A stretch of 64,000 bases of DNA from an uncultured Acidobacteriota bacterium. Lineage in GTDB: Bacteria > Acidobacteriota > Terriglobia > Bryobacterales > Bryobacteraceae. Of the stretch, positions 54,055 through 63,314 are shown in pieces. The DNA lies in assembly GCA_902826685.1 (NCBI GenBank), contig CADEFT010000017.1, positions 62,001 through 126,000 on the forward strand, given 5' to 3'. The number at the start of each line of letters is the position of its first letter. The stretch's first letter is position 1. A program made the translations under genes and the position numbers. The notes under the pieces were generated by a model that saw only the letters and a list, made by a program, of their open reading frames with translations, was not told the DNA's origin and did not search any database.

Positions 54055-54308
54055 TTCGATTTCCTGCTCTTGCCTGCCAAATGTTCAATGGCGGCGGCCT
54101 CCAGATCGGCGTCGAGATCGAGAACTGTACCCGCGGTTTCCGCCGCGAAGGCGGCGATTGCGTCATGCCGGGCCCTACGGAATTCTTGCCGCAACCAGAA
54201 ATCGATCGCCTCGCGCGCGAGGGTGGTGGCCGGAACTTTCGATCGCACTGCCGCAGCCTTCAGGTGCTCATAGGTATCGTCGGGCAAAGGCAGATGAAAG
54301 TTCTTCAT
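54051..54308 (-). CDS. Ribbon-helix-helix antitoxin of the MazF-like pair
   Basis: An 85-residue protein whose first 50 residues fit a ribbon-helix-helix DNA-binding domain (FHLPLPDDTYEHLKAAAV, TTLAREAIDFWLRQEF). The acidic/Ala-rich tail (55-85) would cover the toxin. Located upstream of the toxin and overlapping it. A CACAAT lies 7 bases before the ATG, so it too may be leaderless. Confidence 0.8.
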   Translation of the reverse strand: MKNFHLPLPDDTYEHLKAAAVRSKVPATTLAREAIDFWLRQEFRRARHDAIAAFAAETAGTVLDLDADLEAAAIEHLAGKSRKSK

Positions 54309-54358
54309 GCCCTATATTGTGCCACGTACTAATGGCATCATTCATGCCGCGCATCCGG

Positions 54359-57300
54359 TCAGAAGGTATATTTCAAACCCAATTGCACCACTCGTTCCGT
54401 CTGCCGGAATCCGAAATCGCTGGCGGAGGTGATGCGGCCCGCGTTGGGATTCAGCAGTTGTCCGGCGGCGTTGCGAACGGCCGGCTGCAGCACCGGGTCG
54501 TCAAACTGGGCGTGATTGAACAGATTGAAGAACTCGGCGCGGAATTGGACGCGATGGCGTTCGCGGAACAGGAAGTTTTTGGAAAAATTCACGTCCCAGT
54601 TGTTCACGCCGCTTCCTTGAATGATGCCCTTGCCCGCGTTTCCGAAGCGTCCGGGCGTGGCGTTTTGAATGGCCTCGGTATCGAACCAGCGGTCGATGGT
54701 TCGCGCGCCGCGGCTCAGATTGGGATTCCGCAAAACGTCCGGCCGCGCTCCGGTATAGAGAACGTTGAAATTGCCGGGCGTAAGGTATGCGCCGACGTAG
54801 GCGGTCCAGATCGGCGCCACCTGCCAGCCACCCAGCACGAAGCGCGCCACCGCCGGCATCGTCTTCAAGGCCGGGGTTTCGTACACGGCGCTTAGATTCA
54901 ACTGATGCGGGCGATCGAAAACCGCCGGCCCCTTGTTGTCCTTCAAATTGCGGATGGTGTTGGCGCCAAACGAACCCGAGCCAATGGCTACGCCCACGGT
55001 GCTCGAGTCGAGATCGGTGAGCGTTTTGGAGAACGTGTAGTTGACCAAGAACGTCATCCCCTTGGAGTAGCGCCGCTCGAGTCTCGTCGTGACGGCATGA
55101 TAATTGGCGGCGGCGCGCGATTCGAGAATGCCTACCGCCGCCAGCGTGGGGTAAGGAAAGATCAGGCGGAAGTCCGGCGGTTGCGGCGGATTGGGAGTGA
55201 TTTCGTTGTAGTCGAGGTTGGTCTGCAGACGCGTGCTCTTGGAGCCGCGATAGGCCACCTCCCACAGCGTGTTGGTGGTGATCAGCTTCTGAATGCTCAG
55301 ATTCCATTGCTGCACGTAGGCATCGCGAAGGTTGCGGTCCACCCCGGATCGCGTGAGGTTGGTCTGGCGATTGGCTCCTGCCAACGGATCGTCGGCGCTG
55401 AATTCCGGGAGCGGGCTGGTGGTGCTGGCCGGGCGGTAGGTGCGCGTCACCAGGAAGGCGAACGGATCCTGGAAGCCGCGGGAGCGGAAATCGTTGCCGA
55501 TGGGCGGGCTGAAGAACAGGCCGTAGGCGCCGCGGATCACCAGGCTTTCGGTGCCGCGCGCGCGCCAGGCGAAACCGATTCGCGGTCCGAAGTTGTTGCG
55601 GTCGGGATTGATGAGGCTGCGCGGCGTCCCGTTTTGTCCCGCCAGCAATTGCTGCCCGGTGGCAAGGTCGAAGCTGGCGATACGGTTGAACAGATCGTGA
55701 GGCTTGCCGAAATATTCCCAGCGAAGGCCGAGGTTGACCGTCAGGTTCGGCGTGGCGCGCCAGTCGTCTTGCAGATAGGTGGCGAAATTAAAGTAGCGAA
55801 GCCGTTGCTCATAGGGAGTGGTCTGCACGGCGTAGGTGGCCGGGAAGCCGAGCAGTGTGTCGGCGATGGCCGCCTGGCGCGTGGGAGTTCCCACCGGCGG
55901 CAGGGACGAATAGACACCGGTGAAAGCATAGTTGCCATTCGGCGCGCCCCACTGGGTGGAATTGAGCTGCTTCTTCTGATAGGTGAATCCCGTCTTGAAC
56001 GTGTGGTGGCCGCGGACGATCGCCAGGTTGTCCACCAGTTGCACCGACTGCGTGATCCATTGAAAGAAGGCGTTGTTGGTGGAGAAGCCAGCCTGTGGAT
56101 GTCCGGCGATGGTGACGGCCGGCGCACCGTAGGTGAGCGGCTGCGTGGGGACGCCTTTGATCCCAAGTTCCTCCACCCAGTTGCGCCCAAACGAATCGGC
56201 GGAGTTGCGCACGCGGTTCATGCGGACGAAGCCGAGATTGATTTCGTTCACGATGGCCGGGCTGAACACGTGCGTGTCGCCGAGGATGTACTGCACGTGC
56301 CGCTCGGATTGAACCGCGTCGTATTTGAACGCCTGTGTGAGCGCCTGCCCGGGACCGACATCGTCGGGCTCATTGACGGTAGTCCGCCAAAAGAGATTAT
56401 CGCGGCTGGTAAGCTTGTGATCGACGCGAAAAGACGGCAGTGAAAAATCGAATTTGCGCAGAGGCGCATTGACGAAATTGCGCGCCGGGTCGGCGTTGTT
56501 CGACACCGGATACAAAGCCAGCAGGCCGCGGCCGACGGGATTGATACGGCTGGTTGGAATCTGGTTGTTGGGGAAGGGAGTCTTGGTCAGCGGGTCGACG
56601 ATGGCGCCGGCGGTGGCGCTGAAATCGCCGGTGCGCTCCTGCGCGGTGGGCACCAGCGCCGTGCTGGTGGTGCCGTTGCGCTGCCGCTGCCACTCCCAAC
56701 TGAAGGTGAAGAACGTCCGGTCTTTGCCGTTATAGAGCTTCGGGATATAGACCGGGCCGCTCAACAGGAATCCGAACTGGTTGCGCTTGTTTGGCGCCGA
56801 TCGTCCGGTGACGTCGAAGAAGTTGCGCGAATCCATCTTGTTGTTGCGGAGGAATTCGAACAACGAACCGTGGACTTCATTCGATCCGCGGCGCGTCACC
56901 ACGTTGACGAACGCACCGGAGTTGCCGCCGAATTCGGCCGAAGCGCCGGAGGTGAGCACGCGAAATTCGCCCACCGATTCGAGCGAGGGGATGGCGTAGG
57001 GATAGTTGTTCAACTCCATGCCGCTGATCTCGATGCCGTCCACGATCACGGTGCTCGTGTTGTCGCGCTGTCCGCCCGCCGAAAACGCCGGTCCGTAATT
57101 GGCTTGGCGCTGCGTGGCGCTGGCGCGGCCCGCCGTCACGATGCCCGAAGACAGGAACGCAAGCTGCATGAAGTTGCGGCCGTTGAGAGGCAGTTCGCGC
57201 ACGCGTTTCTCATCGATCACTTGAGCGAGACTGGCTTCGCTCGCCTGGATCTGCACCGCCGTGGCTTCCACGGTCACCGATTCCGATACCTGCCCCAGTT

Positions 57301-57610
57301 CGAGCTTGATGTCGATCTGCATCGTCTGGGCGACGGTCAATTGCAGATTCTTCGTCTCGCCCTTCTTGAAGCCGGGCAACTCCGTTTGCAGGGTGTAGAG
57401 GCCGCGCGGCAGGGCACGGAATTCGTAAACACCGGACGTATTGGTGGACTGTTCCCGCGTCTGATTGTTTTCCTGATCGAGCAGCGTCACCTTGGCGCCG
57501 GCGGCCGCGGCGCCTCCGGCATCGGTAACCACGCCGGTAATGACGCCAGTGGCGGTCTGGCCCCAGGCGCTGATGGCCTGGAGGACGATAAAAACTGTTT
57601 GGAATTTCAA
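54359..57610 (-). CDS. Large TonB-dependent receptor with carboxypeptidase-regulatory-like domain
   Basis: A 1083-residue Oar-like receptor beginning at TTG 57610; AAAGGGG lies 9 bases upstream and there is no better ATG. Signal peptide (KFQTVFIVLQAISAWGQ), regulatory-like domain about 20-105 (GVITGVVTDAGGAAAAGAKV), plug with EKRVRELPLNGRNFMQL and TVIVDGIEISGMELNN. C-terminus VVQLGLKYTF. Its last ~25 codons are the source of the remnant at 53532-53606. Confidence 0.9.
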   Translation of the reverse strand: MKFQTVFIVLQAISAWGQTATGVITGVVTDAGGAAAAGAKVTLLDQENNQTREQSTNTSGVYEFRALPRGLYTLQTELPGFKKGETKNLQLTVAQTMQIDIKLELGQVSESVTVEATAVQIQASEASLAQVIDEKRVRELPLNGRNFMQLAFLSSGIVTAGRASATQRQANYGPAFSAGGQRDNTSTVIVDGIEISGMELNNYPYAIPSLESVGEFRVLTSGASAEFGGNSGAFVNVVTRRGSNEVHGSLFEFLRNNKMDSRNFFDVTGRSAPNKRNQFGFLLSGPVYIPKLYNGKDRTFFTFSWEWQRQRNGTTSTALVPTAQERTGDFSATAGAIVDPLTKTPFPNNQIPTSRINPVGRGLLALYPVSNNADPARNFVNAPLRKFDFSLPSFRVDHKLTSRDNLFWRTTVNEPDDVGPGQALTQAFKYDAVQSERHVQYILGDTHVFSPAIVNEINLGFVRMNRVRNSADSFGRNWVEELGIKGVPTQPLTYGAPAVTIAGHPQAGFSTNNAFFQWITQSVQLVDNLAIVRGHHTFKTGFTYQKKQLNSTQWGAPNGNYAFTGVYSSLPPVGTPTRQAAIADTLLGFPATYAVQTTPYEQRLRYFNFATYLQDDWRATPNLTVNLGLRWEYFGKPHDLFNRIASFDLATGQQLLAGQNGTPRSLINPDRNNFGPRIGFAWRARGTESLVIRGAYGLFFSPPIGNDFRSRGFQDPFAFLVTRTYRPASTTSPLPEFSADDPLAGANRQTNLTRSGVDRNLRDAYVQQWNLSIQKLITTNTLWEVAYRGSKSTRLQTNLDYNEITPNPPQPPDFRLIFPYPTLAAVGILESRAAANYHAVTTRLERRYSKGMTFLVNYTFSKTLTDLDSSTVGVAIGSGSFGANTIRNLKDNKGPAVFDRPHQLNLSAVYETPALKTMPAVARFVLGGWQVAPIWTAYVGAYLTPGNFNVLYTGARPDVLRNPNLSRGARTIDRWFDTEAIQNATPGRFGNAGKGIIQGSGVNNWDVNFSKNFLFRERHRVQFRAEFFNLFNHAQFDDPVLQPAVRNAAGQLLNPNAGRITSASDFGFRQTERVVQLGLKYTF

Positions 57611-57663
57611 TGCGCTACCCCTTTGTGCCGGGCTGCATGGACCGATGCTTCAATATACCCGAA

Positions 57664-58068
57664 CTACTCTTGCGGCGGACGGCCGCGAAGCTTCTTGGCC
57701 GAAGACCGCTGCGCCTTCTCTTCCAGACGCTTTCGCTTGGAACTGGCGGTGGGGCGGCTTGGCCGGCGGCGCTTCGGCGCGATCGCGGCGCGGGCCAGCA
57801 GTTCCTCGAACCTGGCGCGCGCCTCGGCGCGATTGGCTTCCTGCGTGCGATGTTCCCGCGCGGTGATGATGAGCACTCCGTCCTGTGTCAGACGTTTGCC
57901 CGCCAGCGCCATGAGGCGGCGGCGCACGTCATCGGGTAGCGACGGCGAGTTACGAACGTTGCAACGGAGTTCCACGGCCGTCGAGACCTTGTTCACATTT
58001 TGACCGCCAGGGCCGGAGGAGCGTACGAACGCCACGTCGAGTTCGGAATCGGGAATGTCGATGGGCAT
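57664..58068 (-). CDS. arfB: Peptidyl-tRNA hydrolase ArfB (ribosome rescue)
   Basis: A 134-residue class-I release-factor-like protein. The GGQ catalytic loop is SSGPGGQNVNKVSTAVELR (GGQ at 21-23), and the basic C-terminal tail KRRRPSRPTASSKRKR enters the empty mRNA channel. It frees ribosomes stalled on mRNAs without stop codons. It starts one base after the stop of the PIN-like toxin gene, an appealing link because RNase toxins create such mRNAs. Confidence 0.92.
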   Translation of the reverse strand: MPIDIPDSELDVAFVRSSGPGGQNVNKVSTAVELRCNVRNSPSLPDDVRRRLMALAGKRLTQDGVLIITAREHRTQEANRAEARARFEELLARAAIAPKRRRPSRPTASSKRKRLEEKAQRSSAKKLRGRPPQE

Positions 58069-58069
58069 G

Positions 58070-58420
58070 TCAAGAGCGCGTAAACGGCTTTTTCGGTGGC
58101 AAGGGAATATCTACCTCGATATAGCTGCCGGATATAGCGGCGTTCACGGCGGCGGCCACACGTTCAATGTAGTTGCGTACAACGGGCCAACGCGGCGTGC
58201 TGAGGTCGACGATCGCAATCGTGCGGCCAGTGAGATTTTGCTGATAGCGGATATTCTTGTCGGCCGTCAGGAAGACGTCAAAACCGGCTGCTTCCGCCTC
58301 CTTTAGCAAGGCGCCATTTTCAAGCTCGTCCCACCCACGCTCAACGGCTTCCGTCACCAGATGATCCTTCAGGTAATGGCGTAGCGGCGCAGGTGTGCTG
58401 TGGTCAAACAGTACGCGCAT
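58070..58420 (-). CDS. DUF5615 PIN-like toxin
   Basis: A 116-residue protein from ATG 58420. MRVLFDHSTPAPLRHYL is the DUF5615 start with the first acidic residue (Asp6); DVFLTADKNIRYQQNL near residue 48 has the second acidic cluster. PIN-like proteins of this group are paired with DUF433 antitoxins, as in VapBC45-type systems. The longer frame upstream is the antitoxin region in another frame. It overlaps the antitoxin by 17 bases. Confidence 0.85.
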   Translation of the reverse strand: MRVLFDHSTPAPLRHYLKDHLVTEAVERGWDELENGALLKEAEAAGFDVFLTADKNIRYQQNLTGRTIAIVDLSTPRWPVVRNYIERVAAAVNAAISGSYIEVDIPLPPKKPFTRS

Positions 58421-58667
58421 CGGAAGACTGTACGGCCACGGCGGAAGACGGAGCATCAAGGCTGCGGGCGGCAAACTGAAGCACGGGCTCAATCTGTTCA
58501 CGCGAGAGGTGGAACCACTCCATAATCTCTTCAACCGTAGCCCCGGCTTCGAGGCTTTCGAACACGGCGGATACTGGCATTCGGGTATTCTTGAACACCC
58601 ACGCGCCGCCGAGCCTTCCTGGAACGCTCTCTACGGCGGGGCATTGCGACCAGTCAAGCTGTGCCAT
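58404..58667 (-). CDS. DUF433 antitoxin
   Basis: An 87-residue protein with the DUF433 pattern PGRLGGAWVFKNTRMPVSAVFESLEAGATVEEIMEWF, a helix-turn-helix type antitoxin. GAGAGGAG lies upstream of the ATG. Overlaps the DUF5615 toxin gene; the toxin is followed by arfB. Confidence 0.85.
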   Translation of the reverse strand: MAQLDWSQCPAVESVPGRLGGAWVFKNTRMPVSAVFESLEAGATVEEIMEWFHLSREQIEPVLQFAARSLDAPSSAVAVQSSDARTV

Positions 58668-58719
58668 TCGCCAACTCCTCTCTACTTACCCTATCGTAGC
58701 GGCTCATAGTGAGTGCAGG

Positions 58720-59622
58720 TCATTGGCCCGTTGCCGCGAGCACCAGTTTATCTCTGGCGACGGCGAGGCCGATGTCGCGTGGACGCATGCCGGCAATCGA
58801 AGGAGACGAGGGAAAGTCCAGAATCAGCCGGGGGTCCGACTTCGCTTTCCTCGAAGCCGTGAGCTCAACGGCATGAACGGAAAGCTTTCCCGTTTGATCG
58901 GAAAGAAAGTACAGCCAACGGCCGTTAGGCGACCATTCCGGCTGCGACGCGTTCCAGGTTTCGGGGGTGAGATAGGTCCAGGCGGATTCGCTGTCAATGA
59001 CTTTGCCGGTAAGGCGCGCGACGGCGAGCCGCGAGCGGTGCGGCGCGTAAGGAACCGGGAAGGCGATCCACCGGTCGTCGGGCGACAGGCGGGCATCGGC
59101 GAGCGACAGGTTGAACCGCGAGTGCCGCAGCAGCGGCGTGCGGACCTTGGTTGTAAGATGAATCAGCCCCACCGATCCCGGCGGAGCGCGATGGAAATAG
59201 AGTGCCGCCGTTCCATCGCCGGACCACTGAAACGAACCTTGCCCGACGTTCTCTTCGGAAATCGTCACGGGCTCGCCGCCATTGAAATTGGCGGAAAAGA
59301 CGGTCACCTTCTCGCCGTCATGGGCATCGTAAAGAAGCCGCGACCCATCGCGCGATAGAGCGGGCATGTGCTCGCGCAAAGGGCCGCTGGTGACGGCTCG
59401 CTCCTGGCCGGTGGTCAGGTCTTTCACGCATACTTCGAAGTTCCCGCCGCGGCTGGTCTCCCAGGCGATTTTCTTTCCGTCGAGGGAAACGGTGGGCCGC
59501 TGGTCGATGGCCGGATCGGTGGTGAGCCGCTGAAGCGCACCCTTGGGCTTCGCCTTATCTGCGTCGAGCGGCAGCATGTACAGGTCGATGTTGGCGAGCA
59601 AAAGCGCGAACAGAGGCGTCAC
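58720..59622 (-). CDS. PD40/TolB-type beta-propeller protein
   Basis: A 300-residue protein of WD40-like PD40 repeats (RPTVSLDGKKIAWETSRGG, MPALSRDGSRLLYDAHDG, QPEWSPNGRWLYFLSDQ). GTG 59622 overlaps the stop of the aminotransferase gene (GTGA). Hydrophobic start (TPLFALLLANIDLYML) may be a weak signal peptide. Probably a periplasmic binding or scaffold protein. Confidence 0.75.
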   Translation of the reverse strand: MTPLFALLLANIDLYMLPLDADKAKPKGALQRLTTDPAIDQRPTVSLDGKKIAWETSRGGNFEVCVKDLTTGQERAVTSGPLREHMPALSRDGSRLLYDAHDGEKVTVFSANFNGGEPVTISEENVGQGSFQWSGDGTAALYFHRAPPGSVGLIHLTTKVRTPLLRHSRFNLSLADARLSPDDRWIAFPVPYAPHRSRLAVARLTGKVIDSESAWTYLTPETWNASQPEWSPNGRWLYFLSDQTGKLSVHAVELTASRKAKSDPRLILDFPSSPSIAGMRPRDIGLAVARDKLVLAATGQ

Positions 59623-60839
59623 GCCAGCGCCGCCAGGAAGCGGTCGATGTCTTCCATATTGTTGTAGAGCGCCGGCGAAACGCGGACCCGATTGGCGCCG
59701 GTGCAGGTGACCTGAACGTTGGCCTTGCGCAGCTTCTGTTCGGTGGTCTTGAGATCCCTGGCCTGCGCGACCACGATCGAACTGGCGGCGTCAAGCGGAG
59801 TGATGAGCTTGTATCCGAGCGCGGGCAGTTCCTTTTTCAACCGGTCGCACATGGGCTTGGAGTGCGCGTAGATGTTGTCCACGCCCACGGCAAGCATGCG
59901 CTTCAACGCTTCGTATTGGCCCGCATATGCCACGTAGCTGACGTTGCCCGCCTCATAGCGGCCCGCGTCTTTGGATGGCACATAGGGGAAGTCGCCCGCG
60001 CCTTCCGGTTGAGCCACCCAGGGTGAGTAGTTGAAGCGAACATAGCCGGGGAAGCTCAAATCCTTCACCGCCGTGCCTTGCAGATCCTCTCGCACGTAAA
60101 GGAAGCCGGAGCCGCGCGCGCCGTGCAGCCACTTGTAATTGGAGCAGGCGGCGAAGTCGATGCCAAGCGCCTTTACATCGACGGGGACCGAACCGGCCGC
60201 CTGGATGATATCGGCATACAGGTAAGCGCCGTGCGCATGGGCCAGCGCGCTGAGCGCCTTCGCGTCTTCCACCCATCCGTTGACGTTAGAGACCAGCGTG
60301 ATGGAGATCAGCTTGGTCTTCTTGTCAACCAATTTTTCCATGTCGCGGAGGTCGATGCGCCAGTCGCGATGCTTGACGATGCGCACGTCCATTCCGGCTT
60401 TGCGCCTCCCCATGTAGTCGTGCACGGATCCGGCGTAGTGCAGATCGTTGGTGACCAGGTTGCCGCCGGATTCCTGGATCCGAAGACCGTTCACCACCGC
60501 CGCTTCGCCCGCCTTGGTGCAGACCACAAGACCGATTTCCGAAGGTTTCGCGTTGATCAATTTCGCAAACAGCGGTTTGATCTCGCGGGTGGTCATGGCG
60601 GCGTACTCGCCGCGGCCTTCGCCCGGACCGTACATGTGGAAGTCCATGTAGCGGCGCATGCCCTCGGCGACGAATTTGGGCAGCGGCATGTTGGCGGCGG
60701 CGTCCAGATACACCTGCTGCGTCGCGCGCGGGAATTCACTACGGTAGTGGGAAAAATCGGGAAGCTTGGAGGCTGCAGCGGCAAAGGTGGAGACGCCAAG
60801 GGAGGTGGACGTTAGCAGTTCACGGCGGTTGATGGTCAT
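59619..60839 (-). CDS. Class V aminotransferase-family PLP enzyme, Tat-exported
   Basis: A 406-residue enzyme. ATG 60839 has AAGGAAGG upstream; starts MTINRRELLTSTSLGVSTFA, a twin-arginine signal. Fold-type I PLP features: YADIIQAAGSVPVDVKALGID with the cofactor Asp and SNYKWLHGARGSGFLYV with the Schiff-base Lys. Relatives include cysteine desulfurases and isopenicillin N epimerase-like proteins, but no catalytic Cys loop is visible. An exported PLP enzyme is unusual outside this group of bacteria. Coupled to the propeller gene. Confidence 0.85.
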   Translation of the reverse strand: MTINRRELLTSTSLGVSTFAAAASKLPDFSHYRSEFPRATQQVYLDAAANMPLPKFVAEGMRRYMDFHMYGPGEGRGEYAAMTTREIKPLFAKLINAKPSEIGLVVCTKAGEAAVVNGLRIQESGGNLVTNDLHYAGSVHDYMGRRKAGMDVRIVKHRDWRIDLRDMEKLVDKKTKLISITLVSNVNGWVEDAKALSALAHAHGAYLYADIIQAAGSVPVDVKALGIDFAACSNYKWLHGARGSGFLYVREDLQGTAVKDLSFPGYVRFNYSPWVAQPEGAGDFPYVPSKDAGRYEAGNVSYVAYAGQYEALKRMLAVGVDNIYAHSKPMCDRLKKELPALGYKLITPLDAASSIVVAQARDLKTTEQKLRKANVQVTCTGANRVRVSPALYNNMEDIDRFLAALA

Positions 60840-60871
60840 GACCTTCCTTTGGTCTCTCAGTCTATCGCAGG

Positions 60872-60877
60872 TAGAAT
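60872..60877 (+). promoter_or_regulatory. -10 box before the metallohydrolase gene
   Basis: TAGAAT ends 7 bases before ATG 60885, with no Shine-Dalgarno. It lies in the 45-bp gap to the divergent aminotransferase. Confidence 0.5.
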
Positions 60878-60884
60878 CGCGTCT

Positions 60885-63314
60885 ATGCGGTTCCTGTTGG
60901 CACTGGCGCTTGCCTTTCTTCTGCCCGCGCAAACGCAGCGGCGCGTTTTCTCACGGATCATGACCGGCGAGCCTTACACGCTGGAATGCTATCTGCCCCA
61001 GATCACCAACGGGCCGAACTTCCCCACGTGGTCGCCGGATGGTAAGGAGTTGGCGTTTTCGATGAAGGGCTCGATCTGGCGCATGAAGCTAGGGGAGACG
61101 GCCGCGCGTGAGTTGACCGCCGATTCCGGATACGCGGGCATGCCGGCTTGGTCGCCGGATGGGCGCTTCATCGTCTACACGTCCGATGCGAAAGAAGAAA
61201 TTCATCTCCGGCTGCTTGATCTACAGACCGGCGAGAACCGCGCGCTGACCTCCGGCAATTCGATCAACGTGGAGCCGGAGTGGTCGCCCGACGGGTCGAA
61301 GATCGCTTATGTGTCCACCTGGCCGAACGGCAATTACAACCTCTATGTGATGCCGTTGAGCGGCGGCATTCCCGGCACGCCGCGGCAACTGACCGGAGAT
61401 TTCGAATTGGTTCCGCCCACCGTCTATTACGGCAAGTGGGCGCTGCATATTCACCCCACCTGGACGCGCGACGGCAAGGAACTGATCTTCGTTTCCAATC
61501 GCGACAACAAGCACGGATCGGGCGGGTTCTATCGCATGCGCGCCGAACCGAATGCGCCCATGAAGCGATTCCACTATGAAGAGACGACGTGGAAAGCGCG
61601 GCCTTCGCTATCGCCCGACGGGGCGAAGCTTGTCTATAGCTCTTACCTCGGCCGGCAGTGGCAGCAGTTGTGGGCGATGCCGCCTTCGGGCGGCGACGCC
61701 TTCCCGTTGACGTATGGCGAGTTCGACCGCACTACGCCGCGCTGGTCCCCCGACGGCACCCGCATTGCCTTCATCTCGAATGAAACGGGCGAGACGGCGT
61801 TGTGGCTGTGGCATTGGTTCGGCGGCAAGATGGAGCAGGTGAAACCGGAACGCCTGACCTACAAGCGGCCCATGGCCAAGCTGCATGTGCGCGTGCTGGA
61901 CGCCGCGACGAACAAACCCATGCGCTCGCGCGTCCATCTGACCGCTTCGGACGAACGCGCCTATGCCCCCACGGAGAGTTGGTTCCGTGCCGACTGGCTT
62001 ATGTTCGATCACATGGACCAGGCCGGCGAGTATCACTACTTCCACACCGATGGCGATTTTTCGGTCGACCTTCCACCAGGCAAAACGACGCTGGCGTTTT
62101 CGCGGGGCTTCGAGTTTCAACCGGTCGAGAAGGAACTGACGGTCGCTCTCGACCGGCCAAACGAACTGACGGTAGCCCTTCAGCGCATCGACAACATGGC
62201 GGCCCGGGGATGGTGGGACGGCGACAACCATTTCCACATGAACTACGCGGGAGTCTATTTCAATACGCCGGCCAAGCTGATGGAACAGGCCGAGGCCGAA
62301 GACATCCACGTGTTGAACAATCTGATCTGCAATAAGGAGCAGAGGATTCCGGATATCGGGCACTTTACCGGCGCACCGGACAAGGTTTCAAACGCCACGC
62401 GCGTTCTGTTTCACAGCCAGGAATATCACCCGCCGTTCTGGGGTCACGCCGCGTATTTGAATTTGAAACGGCACATCGTGATTCCCGATTACGTGGGATA
62501 TCAGAACACGGTGGTGGACTCCATCTTTCCGGCCAACACGGTTCCGGCAGGAGTGGCGCGCGCACAGGGAGGGCTGGCCGGATATGCCCATGGAGCCGGG
62601 CCGCATTTCGCTGTGGATCTCGCCTTGGATAACGTGGACTTCGTCGAAGCGAACGCGCTAGCCGGCATGGAGCCGCTCTACAGAGCGTGGAATTGCGGCT
62701 ACAAGGTGGTGGCGAGTGCGGGCGAAGACGCGTTTCCCAATTTTTACCGCAGCTATATTCTGGGGTCGAACCGCGTGTACGTACGCACCGGGCCGAGGCT
62801 TGACTACGACAAGTGGATGGCGGACTTCCGCGCCGGGCGATCGTTTGTGACGTCGGGTCCCTTGGTATTGCTCAAGGTGAATGGCAAGGAACCCGGCGAC
62901 GAGATCCGGCTGCCGGCGGGGACGCATACGGTGAAGCTAGAAGTTGCGGTGAAATCGATCACGCCGGTGGAATCGATCGAGGTGATGCACAATGGAAAAT
63001 CGCTTGGCGACGTGAAGACGGTAACCTTGGATCGCAGCGGGTGGATCTCGGTGCAGGTGAAGGCGAAGTACACGCGCGATCCGATCCGGCGTCCGTTCCC
63101 GTTCGCGGCCACCATGCCGGTGTGGATCACCGTGGACAACAAGCCGGTGCGGTCCCGGGCGGACGCCGAATACTTTGTTCAATGGATCGACAGGACGCTG
63201 GACCGTGCGTTGAAACTCAACTTCAACAACGCCGGCGAGCGCGAACAGACCGAGACGATGTATAGAGAAGCGCGCGCCCGGATGGAGCGGCGCGCGGCGG
63301 AGGCGGCGCAATGA
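60885..63314 (+). CDS. PD40 propeller - CehA/McbA-type (PHP-like) metallohydrolase
   Basis: An 809-residue exported protein; ATG 60885 gives a signal peptide (RFLLALALAFLLPAQ). Residues 35-330 are PD40 propeller repeats (PTWSPDGKELAFS, PAWSPDGRFIVYTS, PEWSPDGSKIAYVS). A beta domain follows (340-430). Residues 440-720 are a CehA/McbA-type hydrolase of the PHP fold: GWWDGDNHFHMNY provides the first metal His residues, with HSQEYHPPFWGH, AHGAGPHFAVD and SAGEDAF following. The namesakes hydrolyse carbaryl-type esters, but most members are uncharacterised. Coupled to the next gene by ATGA. Confidence 0.82.
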   Translation: MRFLLALALAFLLPAQTQRRVFSRIMTGEPYTLECYLPQITNGPNFPTWSPDGKELAFSMKGSIWRMKLGETAARELTADSGYAGMPAWSPDGRFIVYTSDAKEEIHLRLLDLQTGENRALTSGNSINVEPEWSPDGSKIAYVSTWPNGNYNLYVMPLSGGIPGTPRQLTGDFELVPPTVYYGKWALHIHPTWTRDGKELIFVSNRDNKHGSGGFYRMRAEPNAPMKRFHYEETTWKARPSLSPDGAKLVYSSYLGRQWQQLWAMPPSGGDAFPLTYGEFDRTTPRWSPDGTRIAFISNETGETALWLWHWFGGKMEQVKPERLTYKRPMAKLHVRVLDAATNKPMRSRVHLTASDERAYAPTESWFRADWLMFDHMDQAGEYHYFHTDGDFSVDLPPGKTTLAFSRGFEFQPVEKELTVALDRPNELTVALQRIDNMAARGWWDGDNHFHMNYAGVYFNTPAKLMEQAEAEDIHVLNNLICNKEQRIPDIGHFTGAPDKVSNATRVLFHSQEYHPPFWGHAAYLNLKRHIVIPDYVGYQNTVVDSIFPANTVPAGVARAQGGLAGYAHGAGPHFAVDLALDNVDFVEANALAGMEPLYRAWNCGYKVVASAGEDAFPNFYRSYILGSNRVYVRTGPRLDYDKWMADFRAGRSFVTSGPLVLLKVNGKEPGDEIRLPAGTHTVKLEVAVKSITPVESIEVMHNGKSLGDVKTVTLDRSGWISVQVKAKYTRDPIRRPFPFAATMPVWITVDNKPVRSRADAEYFVQWIDRTLDRALKLNFNNAGEREQTETMYREARARMERRAAEAAQ

